Source: Artocarpus heterophyllus (lineage: Eukaryota > Streptophyta > Magnoliopsida > Rosales > Moraceae). Taken from it: a stretch of DNA of 64,000 bases. Made by a program: the position numbers and the translations under genes. Where the stretch lies: the NCBI GenBank assembly GCA_025403435.1, contig CM046339.1, forward strand, positions 2,372,212 through 2,436,211, written 5' to 3'. This document shows, piece after piece, positions 58,434 through 64,000 of the stretch. How positions within the stretch are numbered: the first letter of the stretch is position 1; each line of letters opens with the position of its first letter. The notes beneath the pieces were generated by a model. The model did not search any database. It saw nothing but the letters and a program-made list of their open reading frames with translations, and was not told where the DNA came from.

Positions 58434-58680
58434 TTGACGATTGCAGCATTTAGGATTAACATACTCGAAACTTTTCTTAACCATAGTGCTGATATGGGTC
58501 TTTTCGAACGTCGTTGAGCCCATTCTTGACAACCCAAAATCAGAAACCTTGCCCACATTTTGACGTTTTCTCATCCAATAGTATGTTGCCGGTCTTCACA
58601 TCACGGTAAATTATGGTATGCTTCACGCCTAAGTGGAGATAATGCAACCCACTAGTTGCTCCGGTGCAAATCTTAAACTG
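58434..58680 (-). pseudogene. Receptor-like kinase fragment (CrRLK1L/FERONIA-like)
   Basis: On the minus strand the frame reads [21 protein letters not shown], then [11 protein letters not shown]. After a frameshift come [20 protein letters not shown] and [10 protein letters not shown]. These are the catalytic loop (His of HRD is Tyr here), the DFG motif and the activation loop of a plant receptor kinase; the GLHYLH...KHTIIHRDVKT...NILLDE pattern is typical of CrRLK1L kinases. Only about 80 codons remain, with stops and a frameshift. It is a dead gene fragment. Confidence 0.8.
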
Positions 58681-58689
58681 TTGGTTTTA

Positions 58690-59560
58690 TCGTAGAGGTG
58701 GATTATGAATATTTAACTTATCGAAATCAGTTTGGTATTCATTTTTAATAGCTTTGGTTTGGTAGGTTCTAAAAGTTCTAATTTTAATTAATTTAGTTAG
58801 CCAGTTTAGGCATTTTAAATTACAAAACCGACTAATTGACCAAAGTTCTTTTATAACATTTTTTTAAATATTCTTCATGTTTATCATATTTATTTTTATT
58901 TTGATACATGTGATCTTTCTATTCCTTAACGTCATTTTTTTTAGTAAAAGACCAAAAATATATTATTATTTTTCCCCTAACCGATCACGAACTCTATCTA
59001 AAGAAACGTTGTATTAAAGAGCGATTTTTTTATACAAAGTCGAAACTAAATTTTAGAAACATTGATTTAACACTACGTTAAAGTTTATTGTAAAAATTGA
59101 CGAATTATGTGAATGCATAAAAGCGAGAGCATTTAGAGCATAAGAAATGATATACCATTTTTACTTGGGGGGTTTTCATAAACAATGATTTTAAGATTTA
59201 TTTTTTATAATTACTACATATATATTTATTTATAACACAATTTAACATATAATATAAATAATAATATAATATATATTTTTTAAATATAAGACGAGTAAAT
59301 ACATCATGTAACATAACATGTACGGTAAAATATGGATAGATTAATAACTTGTTTGATATTAATTTAATTCTAACTAACTTTTTAATTAGAAACAATATAA
59401 AACACTTATATATTACAGTAAAAGTAAAAAAATTGTTACAATATAAAACTCACATACTAAAATATTTACAGTTTTAACTAATAGTTTTAATACGCATACC
59501 AAACACCCTATCAATGAGTATGTCGGTTGATGAGAATAATAAATCGGTAATAAATTGACC
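58690..59560. other. AT-rich spacer with a probable MITE
   Basis: No gene is supported. The segment about 59350-59506 ends ccaaacaccctatc and resembles, in inverse orientation, the MITE at 25549-25710. Confidence 0.45.
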
Positions 59561-59663
59561 ATTGCAAGTGGCATTACGGAAAAAAAAAAATTTCTCACTA
59601 CTGTCGATAACGAGTGGCTTTGACAAAAAGACGTCTAAAAAAAGGAAATTGAACAGCCAGGTT

Positions 59664-59690
59664 GGTCGATTTGGTCGATTTGGTCGATTT
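59664..59690. repeat. Three tandem copies of ggtcgattt
   Basis: Exact 9-base units at 59664, 59673 and 59682. Confidence 0.9.
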
Positions 59691-60496
59691 GGGCATGGGT
59701 TTTCCGGTTTGCGGCCGACTCAGACTCAAACTCAAGCTACGAAGGAAGCATGATGCGGGTTACAACTTAGCAATTTTTAAAAACGACATCTCTGTTGCGT
59801 TTAAACGATATGCTATTTACAAATCGAACGACATTACAGAGAAATGAATACTCATTTGTCTACCCTCTCTTGTTAGTGTTGTACAGTGACATCCATGGTA
59901 AACGACCAGCACATAGTCCAAAAATATCGCTTCATTACTTATTCTGTTTTTTTCTTCTTCTTCTTCTTTTTTTAATCGAAATGAAATTATTAAGGGAAAT
60001 TATGCTTCAATTTCGCAAAGAGATTTGCAGAGCACATAAAGCATTTCGGAGGCTGACAGATAAGGTACTTGAAAAATCAAGTTAACTTGACAAGGCAAAA
60101 AGCAAATCGATTAAACCCCATAGTTTTTGTCTCCATATTAACAATTATAAAATATGCATATAAAATCGTAAGTGAAAGAACCAAGAAAAATTCAACCAAC
60201 TAAGAAAAAAGATTGTTTGAACTCTAAATTCAAAATAGTCTTACCAAAACCTTGCACAAAGCGAGCTTGTATGGATTGAGGCAAGAAAGTAGCTGAAAGA
60301 AAGAAGAAGATGATAGGAAATTAAGAAAAGTCGTTTTATCTGGAAATAATAATAGAGACAAAGGATAAGGGAGGAACCGAAGGAAACTATAGGAATGGGC
60401 GGAATCGGCAAGAAAAAGAGATCTTGAAAAACGTTTCAAGAACGGTGTGTTTTGCCTTACCGATTCTCCCATATCCCACAACTTCCTCAAGCTCCA

Positions 60497-60560
60497 TCTC
60501 CCTTATCCCACTTCTCTTTTCCACTCATGTTCTAGGGTTTGCTTCGGACTGGCATTTATA
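60497..60560 (-). promoter_or_regulatory. Possible core promoter and start of an unidentified gene
   Basis: On the minus strand: TATA motif tataaat at 60555-60560, the plant leader motif aaaccctaga at 60531-60540, then ATG at 60497 (MELEEVVGYGRI) followed by a gtaagg donor-like site near 60460. The rest of the gene was not recognised downstream (about 59990-60070 could hold an exon on either strand). It may be a truncated gene. Confidence 0.35.
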
Positions 60561-60779
60561 GGGATTGACTCTCATGTTCTGGGCTTCCTCGCAGTTCAGA
60601 CGGCAGATCTTTGGGCTGAACTATTGTATTCTAGGTTTTAGGCCCGCAAGGTCAATAAAAAGGCCCAGTAATAATTATGGCTTATTAATGGGTAATGAAA
60701 TCATTATTTATCATATCAGCAAAAATTACATGATCTGTGTATTTTTTAAAGAGTGAATTAATATCTATTTTTTATACAA

Positions 60780-62150
60780 ATATCACTTATATGTCTTTTT
60801 TTTAAAATTTCTTATATTTAGAACTCTAAACTACCCTCTAACTAAAATATTATCATGTATTTAAATTTTTATAATAAATTTTCTTATTTTTTGAATAGTT
60901 AAATTAGGGAACAAGTATACACGTATATTTTTTATTTTAACATATTACATTGATGTATTATCGTTATCACTTGAAGTCTTAAAAAAATGAAATGAATGTC
61001 ATTGATTATCATTATCATTATCTATCATTAACTTAATGATATAACAATTATATAAGTTATAAGATACACAACACAACTTAATAAATACTATATCATTAAT
61101 TTAATTATATATCGCAAAAAAGAGAAAATATCATTTGCTTGAAGTCTTAAGAAATGAATGTCATTGCGTATTATTATCATTACGTATCATTAACTTAATG
61201 ATATATCAATTATATAACTAGTAAGATACATAAAAGACTTAATAATACTGCATCATTAATTTAATTACAACACCTTAATTTTAATTTGTCAGTAAAACTG
61301 TATCATTAATTTAATTACAACACCCTAATTTCAATTTGTTGGTAAATCCAACTTGTCGATAAAAAAATTCCATCTTTTTAGAAAATTTTAAAATCGTTAT
61401 TTTAAATACCAATTTGAATTTAAACAACAAATATCCTAATTTTATGGATTTTTTTTAAAATATAATGATATCATAATCCGTTTGAAATCTTAAATACGTA
61501 AATTATAGTTATTCTAAAAAAATAAATTAAAACAAACAATATCATTATTATGGTCATTAATGTCTTTATACATATACATTGGAACATATAAAGAAAAATC
61601 ATAAACTATAGACATATTTTAATTCTATAAATAAAAAAAAACATATGTCTCATCAACCCCTCATTGTTAAGGTACATAATCAGATAAAGCCATCATCTTT
61701 TTCAAGCTACATCAACACCAGCAGAGGCCTTATGAGTGTATTTTTAAGAGTAACAGCAAATTGAATCTCTTGATCAAAAGGATTAGAAAAGGAATTAAAA
61801 AAAAAAAAAAACTCAAAGAATTACATCAATAACCAATTGGTATAGCCATATAGAGAAAAAGGTCAAAAGTTCACATCGTTACGGAATGCTCGTTATATCT
61901 TAAGCCTCACTTCCCAAGGCTCCAAAGCCTTGCTCAAATACAATTAAATTTCCCCCAGAAAATCTTAACCCACATAACAATAATTATTCTCATGTAACTT
62001 ACATATACTTTCATCACTCAAAACGAGTATAATAAACATGTTATGGAATTGGAATCCTATTTAAAGAAAGGTCCTTGTGTTCACGGTTATAGACTCATCC
62101 TTATTCATCTTTGTAAAGGTGATGTCCAATGTGTGTGTGTGTGTGTTTTT
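60780..62150. other. AT-rich spacer with 160-base direct repeats
   Basis: Two diverged copies of a unit of about 150 bases (60958-61111 and 61128-61273) share cttgaagtctta, atgaatgtcatt, tatcattaacttaatgatat and catcattaatttaatta; a third partial copy lies at 61292-61340. A (GT)8 microsatellite is at 62131-62146. No gene is supported. Confidence 0.6.
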
Positions 62151-62155
62151 TTTTT

Positions 62156-63777
62156 TTACCTGTTTAGCTTGGCCACCCTAGGCTTGAGCAAGCCACTGGA
62201 CAGTTCCCTGTCAGCAAGGGCATGAAGAAAGTGGCAGCGGTGACCGTATGGACAGGCAATGCCAGCAAGGACCATTTGGCAGACCTCGGTCTTGTAGCGC
62301 GGGTGGCGGATGACCGGACGGAGCTCCTCGACGCCGTGAGCGAATTGGCACTGCTCTCCATATGGACAATTGCCCAACTCCTGCCATTTGTTGCACAGCT
62401 CTGTCTTGAACGAGCCTTGTCTGTTCACCTCTATTTCAACTGGCTCATGATCATTGTTCTTTCCGCCAGTCACGTACACCTTTTGCTGTGTTATTACAGA
62501 GTAAAAGATCATTGATAGTAAGAGCTTGTATTTAAGTCAATTCAATCATGGATTAAATTAAAAATTTTATCAAACAGTTGAGGATCAGGATACAATGATG
62601 CTGACTAAAAAAATGTTTTAAGAAAATTGGGGATCCCAAAATTCAAATTCTAATATCCAAAAAGGCCTTGAATGAAAGCATTTTTCTGAACATTAAAAAC
62701 TAAAGTCTTGGATGTTGCTAGGAGGAGAAAAAGAGGATTTGTTCCTTCATTTGTCCATCATGTAATGCGTGAATCACTGAAACATGTTAACTAATCAATC
62801 CCAGATAAAACTAGCAAAAATCAACCCCGGATGAAACATGCCCATTTATCCATTATTTTTGATATGCAATGAAATATGTCAATCTAAATTGATCCCAGAA
62901 AAGCTTATAGAATACACTATTTATTTGATACATGATATATTGCACATGTGAATTGATCCTTACTTCACCGCTAAGAAAGTACTGGTAATATTGGAGCTCA
63001 TCCTTCGATTTAGTGGAATTTTTCCTTAAAAAAAGTAACATTACCTTCTCGTTTAGGACGTAGGGATTAACAAATTAATGAAATCAGCAAAAATTCTATT
63101 CTATTCTAACTCTTTTCAAAACCACTCTGAACAGTAACCATAGAAATATAACAAACATACATAATTTCTGTCAATGAAAAATTAGGGAAACAAAATCATT
63201 TGTCAATGAACACAAAAAATAAAAAATATATGATTACCTTAACATTCTGCAGAGCGAGGATTCGTGACTGCGACGAACGACAAGTCCATCCGCCATTGTC
63301 GACGATGGCCTGAGCTCTCTTTAAATACTCCTCGGACTTCACGGAGATGCTCTTCGGCAGCGAGAATCTCTCGACCTCAACGTTCTCGGCTCCCCTTGCC
63401 CGCCTGTCGTTCTTCTCAGTCCCTTTTTCTCCGCAAAACATCGTCCAAGAACCGAGTCGATTCTGTACGGAGGCTTTGATCAGAAGACGGAGCCTCTTGT
63501 TCAGCTCGACGTTGACGGAGCGAAGACTCGTGTTCTCGAGACGGAGAGAGGTGGCTTCGTCGGCGGCGCTGCGGAGGCTGTGGAGACATAGGCTGTGGCG
63601 GTTCACCAGCTCCTGACGGTCGTGAACCAGATGAGAGTCGTAGAGGCGGTTTCCATTAATGGCGGAGATCGAAGAATAATCGGAATCGAACTCTGTGAAG
63701 GGCGAAATTGAAGTTTCGCGTCCGACGATTAATTGAAACTTCGACGACGACGACGATAACAAGACGTTCCTTTGCAT
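62156..63777 (-). CDS. Tandem CCCH zinc-finger protein (C3H14/C3H15-like)
   Basis: Plant TTP-type RNA-binding proteins bind AU-rich elements in mRNA and control its stability, acting in the cytoplasm and nucleus. Exon 1 is 63777-63238 and exon 2 is 62485-62156, with an intron of about 750 bases starting gtaatc and ending acacag; both junctions are phase 0. The product is 289 residues. Exon 1 starts [13 protein letters not shown], has a coiled-coil-like segment ([20 protein letters not shown]) and the block [11 protein letters not shown]. Exon 2 holds two CX8CX5CX3H fingers, [20 protein letters not shown] and [20 protein letters not shown], joined by the conserved HPRYKTE linker. No stop or frameshift is seen; it is the only intact host gene of the window. 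Confidence 0.9.
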
Positions 63778-63937
63778 TTTGCTCGAAACTTCTAAAACGA
63801 GACGCAGAGAAACGAAAATTCATCCACAATATCAAGAAATCAAATATTGCAAGATTAATAAATATTCAAGATCAAGAAACAGATTGTAACAATAACGGAA
63901 AAAAAAGAAAGAAAAAAGAAATGATAGGAGATTTCTG

Positions 63938-63990
63938 ATATATATATATATATATATGTATATGTATGTATAATACACATATATATAAAT
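63938..63990. repeat. (TA)n/(TG)n microsatellite in the CCCH gene 5' region
   Basis: Alternating ta with some tg units, about 160-210 bases upstream of the CCCH start codon on the minus strand, so in its leader or promoter. Confidence 0.85.
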
Positions 63991-64000
63991 GAGGAAATGT

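Noticed and set aside
62222..62515. Plus-strand ORF over the CCCH zinc fingers
   Set aside because: Antisense to an exon with two perfect CCCH fingers.
1..64000. tRNA or rRNA genes
   Set aside because: No cloverleaf with A and B boxes or rRNA-like conserved stretch was noticed by eye; the only tRNA-like matches are retrotransposon primer sites.

Overview
The window is nuclear DNA of a flowering plant, most likely a eudicot. It is AT-rich, has GT-AG introns, plant-type Ty1/copia and Ty3/gypsy retrotransposons and an endogenous florendovirus-like pararetrovirus. The species cannot be read from it. More than 80 % is mobile-element DNA. The one clearly intact host gene is a two-exon tandem CCCH zinc-finger gene at the right end (62156-63777, minus strand).

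Layout: 1-1694 is AT-rich spacer with a probable hAT MITE; 1695-3856 is a solo LTR with a 5-bp target-site duplication (TSD); 3940-5000 is probably LTR debris. 5414-15099 holds endogenous Caulimoviridae sequence: scrambled fragments, then two defective copies lying tail to tail as a 3.5-kb inverted repeat centred near 11548. 17108-25308 is a complete, apparently very young LTR retrotransposon (1971-bp LTRs identical by eye, TSD gattt). It has no gag-pol. Instead it carries two intact ORFs on its sense (minus) strand: a basic Cys-rich protein and a LOG-type (cytokinin-activating enzyme family) protein.

25735-57456 is one old Ty1/copia element (302-bp LTRs, TSD atagt) split by three later insertions, each with its own TSD: a Ty3/gypsy chromovirus (28236-40340, TSD catta), a solo LTR of the LOG-element family (41354-43770, TSD tgtcc), and a Tat-lineage Ty3/gypsy element (46222-56892, TSD gtgta). 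The Tat element carries a spliced antisense gene (47218-49782, plus strand) with its own TATA box and polyadenylation signal. 57462-64000 is host DNA: AT-rich spacer, a receptor-kinase relic, a possible gene start near 60497, and the CCCH gene.

Togetherness: gag-pol reading frames of the older elements are broken, so none looks autonomous here. The LOG element keeps a chromovirus-like primer site and polypurine tract and was probably mobilised in trans. It is the best candidate for an undescribed system: an LTR-bounded unit that moves a cytokinin-enzyme relative together with a protein recalling viral Cys-rich nucleic-acid-binding proteins. All identities are by eye from sequence; no database search was possible.
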